Part shown: piece after piece, positions 31,181-45,695 of the stretch
Position numbering within the stretch: the stretch's first letter is position 1
How the letters are laid out: the number at the start of each line of letters is the position of its first letter
NCBI RefSeq assembly: GCF_003286085.1
Contig: NW_020825289.1
Location: 13,020,001-13,084,000, forward strand
Direction: 5' to 3'
Length of the DNA stretch: 64,000 bases
Source: Drosophila persimilis
Lineage: Eukaryota > Arthropoda > Insecta > Diptera > Drosophilidae
Translations under genes and position numbers: made by a program
The notes under the pieces: model-generated
The model's database searches: none
What the model was told of the DNA's origin: nothing
What the model saw: the letters and a program-made list of their open reading frames with translations, nothing else

Positions 31181-32329
31181 GTCCGCTCCGCTCCACTCTG
31201 TTAATCCAGCAAACAAAAGGCGACCGCGCGTCGGGAAAATCAACTCAGAACTAAGCCAAGCTTTTGCGGCTGTTAAAGCACGAGGCTGCTGCCAGATGCC
31301 AGCTGCCAGCTGCTGCCGAGCCGAAGTCCAACCAGAAGCCGAACAGAGCCACCAACATTTCGGCATTTCACTCGTCAATCGGGGCTCTGGCAGTGCAAGT
31401 GGGAAAGAGAGAGTGGATCAGCGGTGCAACATTTTTATTTCTTTTTGGAGCTAACAACATGTTGCTTGGCTTTTGGCTGTGGCCAAGGTTTTCGCTTACA
31501 TAAAAGTCAGCCAAAATAATCTATAATCTTTGGTCTTTGGGAAACTGGCCGACTCATGCTGGGCAACACTTTCGAATGCCGCGAATGCGACGAGTGTGCA
31601 ATTGAAGTTAATTGCAGTTGATTTTCCTGTCTCTGTGGTACGAGTACATACATACACACATACACATATCTGGAAACACTTTTGCTTTTGCTCATATTAC
31701 ATATCCGAGTCGATCCGATCCGATCTGCTCCGATCTGCTTCAGCTGCCATTGAACTTGTGCAGCATTCAGGTATCTTTTATCTGTCTTTGTATATATATG
31801 TATGTATCTTTATATATGTATTTTATATGGTGCTCTGTGCGCAATTGTTATTTATAATATTTTACCGTGATGGCCATTCACAATTTTCCGAAAAAGCGGG
31901 GCTTTCTTGCTTTCTTTCTTTGGCTCGGCTCGGATGTGTCTCAAAGTGTGTGTTTTATGTTTTGTACATACATATGTTAATGTGTAATCATTTCCAGCTC
32001 TGTGGCGGCTAATTGGTTGTCGGGTCTGTCTTTTGGAAAGTCCAATTAAGCGCGATGAATAATGGCCAATGGGGTGCCCCACCGCCAAGAACGTGGAATG
32101 TGGACTTTCGCTGGGACGGGACCCTTGGTCCATCGCTGAGTCAGCGTCCGAACTTGACATGGTATCGATAGCGGAGGTGGATGTGGTAAGCGGAGCAGCC
32201 GAAGATCAAGGTTACCCCGGGCCAGGCCCCATCGCGTCGCGTGTTAACCAATATGCAAATTGTGCAAGACGAAAGACTTAGGCAACGAACCCGATTTGAG
32301 TTGACGGTGACGATGGGGGAACTACTTAC

Positions 32330-32528
32330 GATCCAGCTCATCGAAGAACTTGGCCTGCTTTGGCAGCTCCTTGTCGATGGCCTGCTTCAGCTCCGGCGGA
32401 ATCACTTCATTGTAGACGGAGTTGTAGCTGCTTTGGGCGGCCGCCACACTCTCGAGCACCAGCAGCAGAAGGGGCAACAGGGGCAGCCAGGGGGACTGGG
32501 GCAGGGGCAGGGGCAGGCGGAGGCGCAT
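32330..32528 (-). CDS. alternative signal-peptide first exon of the second protease gene
   Basis: The ATG at 32528 opens a 66-residue exon with a clear signal peptide (MRLRLPLPLP followed by [17 protein letters not shown]). An acidic, Lys-rich mature start follows (IPPELKQAIDKELPKQ). It ends at a strong donor, GGATC|GTAAGT, in phase 1. The exon at 30651-30858 also carries a signal peptide and ends in phase 1, so either can join the clip exon at 30518. Joining this one keeps the frame (C plus TG makes Leu) and gives a protein of about 567 residues. Two promoters with different N-termini is my preferred reading. It could instead be the first exon of a separate gene nested here, but no other orphan coding exon is visible downstream on this strand. 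Confidence 0.6.
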
Positions 32529-35500
32529 TTTGCAATGTGTACTTTCGTTGTTGGTTTTGTTTTGGTTTTTGGTTGTTTTTGCTGTCACCGATTTCTGCAA
32601 TTGTGTTTCACTTAATTCACGTAGCGGCGCGAGTTTTTGATTGAATAATCGCGTCTCGTTTGCATAGCCCGGGCCTGCCCTGAAGTGGATCGGAGTGGCA
32701 CAGTAAATTGAATTACCCGTAAGTTTACAATTTTCACCACCTGTACGCATACATGCCGCTGCTCTCACTCTCTCAGTGAGTGTCTTTTTTTTTATATATA
32801 TGTACGTATATATTTTTACACCTTTGGTGATTTTTTGGTGCAGCCAGCAGCCAGCCGTTTGCGAACAGTTTGCCTTCGAGTCAAAACACTTAATAAACAG
32901 TTGGCTGACAAATTCAAAATCAAAATGCCATCAACACTGGGGCTGGGGCTCCGTCGAGCGGCTATTGAGTAATAGGCACCACCAAAGAGAGAAACAGAGA
33001 GGCAGAGAGACGAAGAGACGGCGACATAGAGCCACAGAGAGACAGAGACAGTGAGAGACGCGTATTGAAAACGAAAGTGAAAAGAAGAAGAGCCGAGCGC
33101 CAGGCAAAAGGCAACAAGTTTTTGTCGCTCCAGCTGCACAGAGAAAAAAGCTCTAAACATCATTCGACCAAAGGTTACAAGGCAAAAGTTTCGTATAATT
33201 TAACATAATTCCTTACGCTCATCCGAAAGTGCTGATTCTATGGTTTTTTGGACAAGGAATGTCCCCTTTTCAGGCGTTCAAATTCAAAGAAATTTTACTC
33301 TGACTGCTGCATTCCTGGCCTCGATCGAAGAAAACATGTACATATGTATCTATCTATGTATTTTTCTCTCAGTGTAGTAGTTGCATGTGGCTGTCCGTTG
33401 CTGCTGCTGCTGCTCTTACTCTGGCTAATCGCTAGTCGTTGACTAGTAAGCCGCACTGTCCTCCCTGGGCCCCCACACAAAACACACAAATTCAAAGAGG
33501 AAGTCATGTTTTCGCTCGCACTAATTCGAGTGCTTAGGGAAACCAACAATTTCCGAACAAATTGCTGCAGGAAAAACCCACATGCCACACACCACACACC
33601 ACACACCCGCGTGCATCTCAAGCGTACATCTGTTTGGGGCGAAGAGATCTTGAGTTCATGGCAAGAGGCAAAGCGACAATCGATAATTACTGTCCAAAGT
33701 CACGGAATCAATGACACACATTCGCGTTTTCATTGTCAACGCCCCCCCACCGCCCCCATCCACTGTGATTCGATGGGATGTTGCATGCCGTGCAACGTGC
33801 CACAAATCGCTGGAGGCATTGGCCCATTCGAGTGGGCCATAGTTTAATGTGTTTAATGTACAAATTATGGGCTCCAGCGGGGATGCGGAATTGTGCCATT
33901 TGTGGCACTCCACCAAATAGGCCACAACAGTGACATAACCCCCTGGTTGGGGCTCGGGCTCGGGCTCACCCCCCCGCTCGGCACAATGCTAACGTTTGTT
34001 TTAGCCAAAGCAGTGGGTGTAAGCAGTTTTCTCTTTTGGCTATGGCTTCGGCTGTCCCAATGGGTGGCGGCGGCGTTCAAGGTCGGTTGTCGTGCCACTC
34101 GGGCCCAGAAACCCGTTCCCCCAAACGGAAAACGCTTGTAATTGCGCATAATAATATTTAATAAATCTAATAAATATTTGTCTCCCTTTTGGGAGTTTCG
34201 TGGCTTTGGATTGCGCATATCCATTTGTCCATTGCCCAATGCTACGAGACGCAAACTAATGCGATTTGTACTTGTTGCATGCTGTTTGCTGCATTGCCCC
34301 AGACTCCCAGCGGAGTTACCTCTGTAAAAGAGGACCACAAGACGACAGTAAGATAAATAAAGTGTCCTAAGCCTGGACTATGGCTCTATCCTCATAGCTT
34401 CCTCAAGAAATTGCTTCAAGAATGAGCGGAAGAGCGGCGGAAGAGGCAAAGGTAATGGAACCACTAGAGGCGATATCCTGCCCAACGGGATGTACAACAT
34501 GGATGGCGCGCACAATCAAATAGTCCAAGCCATAAAATAGTGAATTGGGCACACTGCATCATTAGACATCATTAGTTACATGTAGTTAGTTGCCTTGTAA
34601 TGTATAATACAAATGCGCCATGGTGGCGCCACTGTGCCACAGTTCAGAGGTTTTTGTTCTCTAGATGATATATGTATGGTGGATCAACTCAGTTCAGTAA
34701 TCAGTTTGAGAAAAGCATGTAAATCGTTTCAATATGAATCTGAAGATACTGAAGACTTATACTAGTGTAGAGTGTATATAAACTAATTTTTCCTGTCAAG
34801 TACGATCTTTCCGCGGCTTAAAAATGCACCAAAAAAAACCTAATATATCGATATGTAAATATCGTAACAGATAAATCTATTTTTCATCGGTTTTATAAAC
34901 CGCAAACGGAAACATTTACATGACTTCAGAAGAATAAGTTTGTATGTGCATTTTGGGAAATTTAAAAATTTTTCACTATTTGAAAAAATGCCCTCTTAAA
35001 TTCCCTCTAAATATGTTTCACTGGCTTTAGAAAGGTATGGACCGTGTGGCAAATCAGTCCAGCAACATTCCGAGGCTCCTATAAACCTCACCTCACCGTG
35101 TTTGATCAACAATCGCAGTACGCTAAGTATTGGGGTGGGTTTTATCTGGCATGCGTTCGTTGTGTGTTCTGGTCCGTTTTGCCTTACCTTTCTTTAGATT
35201 GCCGGCAACATTGTTTCCAGCAACATGAATAGTAAAAATGGGCACATTGCAGCAAGAAAAATGCAAAAATGGTCTCACAAATTTTTCTGCCGCGATCAAT
35301 GAAACAACAAAACTGTGCCGAATTTTCTTCTGAATTCCGAAAATTCCGCCAAAATTAAATAAATGTATTATCCATTGTTTATACATTTCGGGTTCTTAAT
35401 TTTTTCGGACTTTCGGTACAACAAGTAAACTAAAAAGTGCTTCCACTGTGAACATGTTTAAACAAAGAATTAAATAAAGAGTGGCTTGTGTGTTGAACTG

Positions 35501-35615
35501 TGCTCGAAACAGCTTGGATAAAAAGTTACTCAATTGATTGTTTATGTAGTGTTTATAATATTATTTACAAGTAATTTAAAGCAACCCCCTTGATAGCGTC
35601 CCATGTCGCTGAATT

Positions 35616-35643
35616 TGTGTGTGTGTGTGTGTGTGTGTGTGTT
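35616..35643. repeat. (GT)n microsatellite
   Basis: A pure GT tract of about 28 bp in the long gene-free stretch. Confidence 0.9.
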
Positions 35644-36326
35644 TGTGTTTTTGTTTCCGCTCTCCGGCTTTTACTCTTCCAAAGAGTGCTGTGCTGCGTT
35701 TGCTTTTACCGTTACGGCTAGATATTTACGGGAAAAAAACACATGCAACATGTTGCAGGGCTCGCTAACAGCAAAATCAAAAGAAACTACAAAAACAATA
35801 TTCGCTCTCTTCCTCTCTGTCTTGCAATGTTTTCTGCGTGTTTTGTTTTGGTTTTCACACACGCACACACAAACACTCTCTAACATGCATTGCTTGGCAT
35901 AAGGTGTATAAAAGAAAGGTGAGGCATTCATCGAGTAGCCTATTGCATCTTTTGCTCTCATTGTGGCACATAAATTATGGCCTTAAATTAATCAAAAATA
36001 AGCGATTATCGTAGAGGGAGGCGCTTCCCTTCCTTGGAATGCCTCACGTTATAAATATACACCTTGGCGGAAGAGTGGGATAGAGAAAGAGTAAAGAGAG
36101 AACTGACTTGATCTCTCTCACTCTCTCTCTCGTGCTCGTTGTTTTTGCTTACCATGCTTACATTTGCTGCAGTTGCAAACATCAAATAAAAACAAAAACA
36201 AAAGTGAACAACCAATATATGTGGAAATACTACGAGTAATTGACTACTAAATGGAATACTATAATAAATAAACAAAATCAAATTGGATTATCGCCCAGCT
36301 GCTGGGGTAAGTTCGCACCTCTTATC

Positions 36327-36330
<4 letters not shown>

Positions 36331-36358
<28 letters not shown>
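36331..36358. repeat. 28-base C homopolymer
   Basis: An uninterrupted C run in intergenic DNA. The complementary strand could form a G-quadruplex. True length is uncertain in sequencing. Confidence 0.9.
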
Positions 36359-39300
36359 AAATAGGGTACATCTCTCCCATAGGGTATCAAATGGTGCCCG
36401 TCTGTATTTGCTGTGGGTGGTGGCGAAACCCGTTTCGTGGTTTATTTTCGATCAGACCTTGAGCCATTCGCGCTGCTAGAACTTCGTTTGATTGATGTTT
36501 TTTTTTATGTTTCGTGTACTTTGTACATATGTGTGTTGCTTAAAGCTCGAGCAAAAGCTTCCAAACCGAAGCTTGGACTTAAAAATAGATCAAGACCAGT
36601 TTTTGTGTGTGTTTGTCTATGGTTGTTGTTTTTTTCTTTGTATTGAGAAACCGAGGAATTGCCAAATAAATGTGGCTAAGACTGCATTCTTGTTGTTGCA
36701 ATGACTACAAAAAAATGATGGATGTACAATGTACCACTGCTGCTTCTGCTGCTGCTGCGGGGAGAGCATTCCTGATCTCTCTCGCTCTCTCTATCTTCTG
36801 TTTCTCAGAAGTTGTCGGTTCGGTTTTTACTCTCTCTCTCTCTCTTTGCGTTTGTTTGGCTTTGCTGCTCTGTTGCTGCGCTGTTGACTTTGCCTTGTGT
36901 TTGGGTTTGCGTTTCCGTCCCTGTACCTTCCCTTCGCTTTCCCTGATCGCTCGTTGCAGAACCATTCTTGATCCCCAGATCCTTTGCGGTTCTGTAGGTA
37001 GCAGCGCGAAACAGTATGTGTGAGAAAGAGAGAGTCGAGTGGTGGAAAGTGCCACAGAGAGGGAGCGTTGAATGCCTCAGGAACCTGAAGGTCTCTCGAA
37101 TCTTCTTTAAAACCAATTCGATTTGAGATAATATCGATTTAAATTTCTATAACCCGCTACTTTTAAAGCTACAGGAAATCCACATTAATATCAATAAAGC
37201 CATTTCCCTCTATAGACGGGAGATTTTTCAGTTTTCTTTGGAAAATTTTGAGCAGCAGATCGTTCCCAGTTACCAAAAAGCTTCCCTCAACGCTCATTTG
37301 TTTGCTTGCACACATTCCAGACATTTCGAACTGTTTTCTTTACGCTTTCCCATCAAAACTCATACTCGTGTTATTGCCACCAAATGTCACTTCTGTCTCT
37401 CTCTCTCTCTTTCCCTCTGTTTGTCTCCACTCCTCTTCTCCTTCTGCTTCTCCATCGTGTCTTCTGGTGTCTTGAGTGGTCTAACATCTAACGTGTACAA
37501 AATGTACAATAGTATCTTCGAGTGTGTAATGTATGCCCCAGCTACTTGCCACCGGAAGTGGCATGTATGGGTATGTGTGATGGATACCCTCTACAAGGGT
37601 ACTGTTAGGGTATTACAGATGTACATAGATCTTAAACCTAAATCATTCATATAAAATATTAGCAGTAGATCCCTGCGTTATGCGGAATAAGTACCATCTC
37701 TCTCTCTCTCTCTCTCCCTGTTGCTCTCCATTCACGAGTATATCTCCCTCTCTCTGTCGTGAGCAAGTGGCGCGTGTGAATGACCCAATTAAGCCGAGAT
37801 AACCCGAGCCTAAACCAAGGCTTACTCACACACACACACCACCACACACCGTCTTTGCCGCATTGTAGGTGGCAACGGCTTCCAACCTACGGGCCAGACA
37901 ACGAAAAAAAAAGAGTTCATATCGAATATACTATCGAATGTGGAGTTTTTGAACTGTAAACAGGTTTGGGTCTCTGCCCCTGCCCCTGCCTCAGCCCCTG
38001 TCCCTGCCGCCGCTGCTGCTGCAGTAGTCTTCTTTTTGTCAGGCCAAACTTCTTTTCAACATTTTTGTATTAAATATTTCGCACCATGTTCTGCATTATT
38101 TCGATTCGAGAGATCCCTTCTGGAGAGCAGGCCCTGGGGCTCCAGCGGATCTGGCGCTGGCTCTGTCTCTGTCTCGGGCTCTGTCTCTGGCATATTTTGT
38201 CGTTGACTCAGTTGGGGTCAATGCTGCTCTTTGCTCACTCACTCACTCACTCACTCACTTACTGGCTAACTGGCTGGCTGGGCAAACAGGTTTCCAACCA
38301 GAAAGGCGAACTCCCCGATGCCCCGAATACCCTTGCTCAAATCTAAAGAGCAATCTAAAAATCTAAAAGAATTACACTTTAGATTATAAAGATGTGCCGC
38401 TTGAGACTTTCCCACAATCATCCTTAACAAATCGAAATTTTCTTCTTATAAATTTCAAAAACTCTCAATCGGTTTAAAAATATATGTATGCCATACCCCG
38501 TTGGGGCAGGGTATGGGGAAGCTTTTGGTGTTTCAGGTCGGTATTCGGATATTCGGGTTTTTTTTCTGTGCAGCGTTCGATGGTGACGAAGACATCGGCA
38601 ACGCCACAGCCACAGCCTCACCCACAGTCCCACAGTCACTCCTCGTAAAGGCCAACCCTCTCCACGGAGACACGCGAAACATCCCTTCTGGAACAGAGAC
38701 ACACACCACACACAAACCGCCCCTAACACACGCCCTCTGCACTGGCCTCACCGCCACACAGCCACACCGCCTGCCCCATGGCCCATGCCATGCCCTCTGT
38801 GGAGTGTCGTGACTCCTTTGAATCGGGATGTGGCCTATCCCGAATATTTGTGCCCCATTCCAGGTGTTGAGCCGGCGCAAGGTAGCAGGCGTTCAGCTGT
38901 GGCCGCCAGGCTGCATCCGATTCGAGTGCAGTTTTCGTGTTGCAAGTGTTGCATGCTCTCACCAAACACACACACACACACACATACGCGAAAAAACAAC
39001 AACAGACGCTGCTGCAACAGCGATTTCTGCACCGGTTTTCCAAGCCGTCGTGACGGGAGTCCAGTCTGCTTGCGCTTTCTTCCTTATCGCCTGTTTCGGT
39101 GCTGCCACATCTTGCTGCTGCCGCATTACTGTTGCTGTTTTGGTGGTGTTGAGGTTGCAGGCAGGGGGGGTTCCTTGCAGACACCCAACAGAGTGATTCC
39201 ATTTGCAAATGAAAGCGAGGGCCGGACAGATCTAACAGCAGTCTGTTGGCCCCATCAAAACGTGGATCGAGTGTGAGTTTTGCTTTAATCAGCAAGAAAT

Positions 39301-42080
39301 CGTTTATACAATACATACAGTGCTCTCTCTCTGCCTATGCATAAGGGTATTCGAATGGCACTTGGCCACATATCCGATGGACATACACCTCGTGCACATA
39401 TGTACAAGCCTCATGGTGGCTATGTACAAGAAAATACGGAATATAAACAAATAATTAACTGACATATCCGTATGCTTATCGCGCAACAAACCGCAGCAGC
39501 AGTCACCGAGACACACACACACACACACAGAGGCGAGTACTACAGATACAGATACAGATACATAAGCAGCCACAGGGTACAGCGCGAGAGAGAGACTCTG
39601 AAATTTGTATCTGACAAAATGCCATAATGAACGTGCTGAGTGGCGTCGCTGTTGCTGTTGCTGTTGCTGCTGCTGTTGTCACGGAACCAGATATGCCCAG
39701 AGACCCGACCCCGAGATACTCTCGTACTTTTTTGGTCGTTTTTGTTGTTGTTGTTGTTGTACTTGCAACAACCACACAGAGCTACAACCGAATGTACGAG
39801 TATCTACAACATTAAACGTGCGTCTCGTAGTACAATTTTATTTGATTCTTTCGTGTTTGCTGGCTCCTCTTATATATAAATCAGTTTTGGGCGCACATAA
39901 AGAGCACAGCGAATATTTTGGCTACGTATAGCCAAAGATCTTGCCTCGGGGGTCTCAGCGATGTGTGTATCTTGGAGATTTGAAAAGCGATTTATGTGCC
40001 ATCGCATCGCGGCTGATGCTCTTGCTGGCCGGCACGCGTACGCATCTGTGAGCTACAAAGTATCTGAATCTGTCTCTCGACACTTTGCATGGCCCGTTGG
40101 ATGGGCAATCGTCCACAACATATTGGGGGGGGATTAATGGCCAACGGCTGGAGTTAATTGTCCCACGAATCGAAACGTTCTTCTCTCATTAATATTACGT
40201 ATTATTTGCTGCTTGGCTCTGGCTGTCAAACTGGATTGCATTTTTAATCAAAGCCAAAGCCAAAGCGGGAACATGCCCCAAATGAAAGCCAGGTTGCCCG
40301 TTTGCTTGCCCCACCTATTCGATAGTGTCTGGTTTTTGCCTTTCGATTGGTGAGACGCGTGGGAATATATTTTTTTAGTACACATCTTTGGCATACACTG
40401 TGCGCAAAAGAGTCGTGCGAGATTGAGAATTTTTATGAATAAAATGTTCCTCATCTTCTAGAATATTTAAGGAAACCTTCCTCAATTTACTGAGTACCGA
40501 AAAATATATATAAATAAACGGTACGCACAAGCATATGCCTGAGAAGTGCAAAAAAAAAAGAAAAACAACTTACATGTCGTGTACATTGCTGCTCGAGTCG
40601 AGTTTCGACAATGAGGCTTGTTTGTAAGCTCTGTAAATATCATAAATACTAACTAAAGGATATGTTGCCATCCCTTCGCTTCAATCTTAGAAGAGTTCAG
40701 AGGCGCAATAAAATACTCTTCCCTGGCATTTTCCTATGAAAAGTAAGAGCATCCACAAGTCTTTCTGGCATTCTGTATATCGTGTTTTGTTTCCTATCAA
40801 ATCAGATGAGCTGTGATTATCTGATTCTTATACAAAGTTTATTTAAATTCCCCTTTAAGCATATTCACGACTGTTGCCGCTCGACAACCAACTGAAACTG
40901 AACCTCACCGCAGATGAACTGAACGAATGTATCGCACGGATGTGCTGTTCATACATACATGTGTTTGTGTGTGTATTGTGCTTATATAAATAAACATTTT
41001 TATAGATTTCGAATTGACTTTGGCAAATAAACTGGTTTCAAACATCTGGAAACAATTGCAGAACCATAAAATGCTGAGATACTTTCGATTTTAATGGGGG
41101 GTGGGGTGGAGATTGGATGGGAAGGTGGTACGAAGCGTTGGCTGCATTCTACACTGCTGTTCGATCTGGTACCAAGATTTCCTATATCTGTATATATTAA
41201 TTCATACATTCTACCTCTACCATCACTCCATCATCGTTTGTTTTGGTTGCTGCTATTTTAGAGGGGCCTCCCTGTACGCCGGAGTCTTAGACTTTCACTT
41301 TTTGTTCGTGCTTTTGTTTCAAAGATTCAAAGTTGTTGTCTTCTCATTGTTTGTTTGTTGTTGTTCCCCTCCCTACCGTAACGTCCCTTCACCCAGCTTC
41401 TCTCTGATATTAAAATTACGTAAAGATGAATGGCCGCCCCATTGTATGGCGCCTTGTGGAATGGCGCGGGGGTGTAAGAGGTCGTTGAACGAGGGGTTGG
41501 CGGGGGCGCAAACTGTTGCAATAGCCCCCCCCCCCCCTCCCCCAAAAAACAAAAACTGGTAGTCATCTTGATGAATATGCAATGCGAGCAGTTGAATAAA
41601 TGAATGGAATCCGTATTTGGGCTCGCAACTGTTGCGCGATTAGAGACCCAAAATGGATGGGGGGTTTCGAAGAGAGCTGCTAGAAGATCATTGTATGGAA
41701 ACTGTTTCAGTTCCAGTTCCACTTTTCAGTACTACATCTAAGGCAAAGTCTCGCAAGTGGCAGCTCGAGTGAAGTCTGGCATTAAATGGAATCCATAACT
41801 GCCTTAAAAACAACTCCCCTTAGCGGCACACGCGGCAAGGCACGTGATTGGGGATTTTCCATACGGTTCAAGCAAAAGGAATAGCAGATTTTTGTTTTTG
41901 TTGTTGTTCAAGCTTTGAAATATTAATTTTCCCCAAAAAAAATATTGCAATATATCGGATCTATAAAAGTTTTTAAAAATCTCAACGAATTTGGTGATTT
42001 TTATGCACCATAAATAAAAGTATCTTGTTGGTTTTCATCGTTTGATGGTCCCTGTAGCTGTAGCTTGGAAATAAATGTAT

Positions 42081-42120
42081 CCTTTCGCTTATGGGAAATC
42101 AACAATCATTCGAAACAATC
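42081..42120 (+). repeat. dispersed repeat family A, diverged copy
   Basis: Begins CCTTTCGCTTATGGGAAAT; the right half has diverged (ATTCGAAACAATC). Confidence 0.45.
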
Positions 42121-42429
42121 GTCAAATGAGCTTTACTGCCTTTCTCTCCACTCTTAATACTCAGAATCCTTAGCTGTCCTGAAACATTTTATTAAAGATC
42201 ACAATCTATAGAGAATCTATATAATATCATATTCATTTGCATGTCTTTTAGCCAGCTCTAAGGCCATTTACCATCTTAAAGTCTTAAAATGACTTGGCGA
42301 TTGTCAGAAACGATTAATATACGATGATTGACTGCTGATAACATTTCAATTGATGTTCAGTTGTCAACATAATTAATTGCGTGTACACCTCTGAAAAGAG
42401 ACACGCTCAGAAAGAGCGAGAAGCGAGAT

Positions 42430-42431
<2 letters not shown>

Positions 42432-42467
<36 letters not shown>
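42432..42467. repeat. (GA)n microsatellite, 36 bp
   Basis: A pure GA tract; in flies such tracts bind GAGA factor and often mark open chromatin. No promoter was recognised next to it. Confidence 0.9.
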
Positions 42468-42469
<2 letters not shown>

Positions 42470-45400
42470 GGAATGGCAGTAAACTGTAAAGGAAATCCAT
42501 GCATATGTACATACGAATTCAGCTTCTACGGAGACTTGGACGAATCAATCACACGGCCAACCTGGGCACACACACACACACACACACAGACATCGTATCG
42601 TTTCAGATTTCATAGGAAATTGTTTTTGGGTGGCATGTGGGAAAAGATGTGGGAAGGGGATAAGACACACCGTAACGAAAATGGAAGGCAATTTATTAAC
42701 AGAAAATGAAAAGCCGGACAACCGAGAGGAGGCCGAAGCCGAAGCCGGAGACGGCCTCTGTGCCTGCAAGGGTGTGCATGTGTCGGCTCTGTTTTTGCCT
42801 TTCCGTTCGGTTGTCAACGTTAATTAATCAATCATTGTGCGGGACCTCCGACTAAAGCATTAATCATTTAAAATCAAAAACTTAACAGAACGAGCGTTGG
42901 AGAGAGAGGGAGAACTTTAAAGCAGAACTGCAAATGGAGGGAAAGAGAGAGAGAGAGAGAGAGATTCTGATTGCAAAAAAAAAATTGCATGAAAAACGGC
43001 GGGCAGGAGGGTGACGGTGGAGAGTAACAAGAGACAGGGGGGATTGGCCAAGCGAAAGAATATGAAATTGTTAGACAGAGATGGTACCTATCGGTACCCT
43101 ATGATACACGTCGACGACTGGCGAAGGGTGTATTGGGGTCTGAAAACATAAATCCAAGAAGACCTTTATAGGGTTTTGATACTATATTTATATCCACAAC
43201 TAGCAAGGGGTATCCCATAGTCGGTAGAGCGGCTACGTTCTTTCCTGTGCGGTGGGGCTGCCGGCACTCAACACGTTTTCTGGTTCCTTCTACAATGTGT
43301 GCGTCGCTCTGTGTCTGTGTGTGTGTGTGTGTGTGCTTGAGCATGCGGCCGCACTTGTGCCACGTACAACAACAACAACAACAGGAACAGGAACACTAGC
43401 GTGGAAAGTTCATTTGAATGCTTTTCTTTTATGCTCGACGAGATACACAAAAAATAATAATGTAAACGAAAAAAAAAACATGTTCTGACTTTCCGTTCGT
43501 TCAGGCTCCACTTGAGCATATTTTTTCGCCTGTTGTACTTCCCGTTACTCCTGGCTTGGCCAAAAACAACGAACAAATTTGAATTAATAAAGCGTACCCC
43601 CCAACCCCACATCCCCAACAAATACTAGCTCCTTGATCCGCAACTGAGATTTCCACTCGGTTTTAATTGGGCTTTTTTGTTGGGGCTTCGCTGGGAAGGG
43701 GCGATGGAGGAGTGGCGGGCTGTAACCACTTGAATCATTATATATTTATGGAAAATTTCTTTTGAGCTTTTTTTGGGGCACCTTCGAATTTCCTTACATT
43801 TATAAATTCGAGTAAAAGATTCACAGAAAAAAACACTGAAATTCCATGGGGAAGATTGATGAGATTCGCAAAAAAACAAAAACAAAGAGATGAGAAGTTG
43901 AAAGTTCCTATTCCTAGGAAATTGATTCGCGTTAAAAATCATTTTGTAGCCCCTCCCATATAGCGTATCACGTAGTCGAATCCAACCATAAAATTAGTTC
44001 ATTCCAACATGCTTAGTAGATGGAGATAAAACCAAAGAATCAAGTACAGTAAGCTCAGCCTATAAGCGATTACAAGCAATTACAGTTTCTAGAACAAGAG
44101 AGATCATCTGAGTACATTTCCTTGGGTCCATGTCATTGAGGGCAAGGGTATATTCAGCACGAGGTAGCCCCAGCTCCTCTCGTGCTCTCCTCGCTCTCTT
44201 TATGTCAACCAAAAAGCAAGCCATAACAATTGTCCCTACCTTCCTTTGAACATACCTTTCATGGAGCGAATATCTGCATAGATCTGCAAATATACACACA
44301 CACACACACACACACAGGGACAGATGAACACATTTGCATCCTACATGCTTGCGGGGGAGGGGAAGGGCACGTATGGGAGCTGGTCAGAGGTTTTTGCTGT
44401 TGTTGCCGTTGCTGCTGCTGCTGCAGCAGTCGACGACAGTCCAGCAGCACTCGTCGTCGGCAGGCAGAGTCGTGGCCTGCATGTGTCACTGTACATAAAC
44501 CGAACATCATTCGTGTCTCTCTTTCTATGCATGTGTGTGTGTGTGTGTGTGTGCCTCTGTAGTGCAACGACCTGTGACAAAAAGGCAGCAACAGCAACAG
44601 CAGCAGCAGCAGCAGCGACAGCGGCAGCGGCAGAGAATACGAACACCGTGTGACGCATCCGCAGGGATGTTGTTACGTGCTCAACAGCCAGAGACAGAGC
44701 GTGTGCAGGGGAGAGGGGAGGGCAGGAGAGCGATATAGAGAGAGCGCGAGCCCACAACAGTGCCAAAGAGAGCATTTTTCGGGTACGGTACAGCTGTTAA
44801 CGAAACTCCCACGCTGCTGCTATCTATCGGCTGCCTCTGCCTCTGCTGCTGCTGCTCTCAGAATGCGTCGCTGCTGACGCTGACGTTGACGTTCTTTTGC
44901 CTCGTTTGCCATCCATGGCCGTTTCATTTGTCTGATATTTTTTTTTTTTTGTGCGGCTTCGTCTCAATTTCTGTTGTTGTTGGTGGCTGCTGTTCTTCTC
45001 CTACTTCTTGTTTGCCTCTGGCTCTGCCTGTCTGCTCCTTCCTTTCCTTCTTCTTCTTTTTGTTCTTCTTCTTGTTCGCCCTGTGCCTCATTTGCGGCCG
45101 CTTTGGGTTACGTTTAATTTTCTGCTCGCTTCGAGCGTTTTAGCTGCATTCTACCGAATAAAAGCAGCAACCACAAATCCAAGAGATGCGAGCTCCACAA
45201 AAGATACGACTACAAGATACCCATTACACGGAATCCTATACAAAGAGAAGAGAATGCTGCCAATACAGGAATTATATCTAGATTCCTTAGATCGTAGAGC
45301 CAGGGTATTCTTCCATCTGTGGCTGTGTTACATTTCATCTGCTCGAACACCATATACCCCTTGTGGTACTTAGGTACATTACCCGGGGTATACAAATAGT

Positions 45401-45669
45401 TTTCCATGAAATTGCTTGTGTTGTGCACACAAGACGGAGCCAAACAGGTTGCCCCAAAACAACTAGAAGAGAGCCACAGAGGGAGATGGATATGGGAGGA
45501 GGAGGAGTAACAAGAGATATAGTTAGATAGATAGATAGATACTCTATAGAGGGAACTTCATTAATTAGCTTTATTAGATGTGCTTGCTAAACTCTTGCCT
45601 TAATTACTGGGTCAAATATTGTATCTGCGTATCTTTCTCTAACCATAGTACACATCTGTTTATCTACGG

Positions 45670-45695
45670 GTGTGTGTGTGTGTGTGTGTGTGTGT
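45670..45695. repeat. (TG)n microsatellite
   Basis: A pure TG tract; a short TAGA tetranucleotide array lies about 130 bp upstream (45524-45541). Confidence 0.9.
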
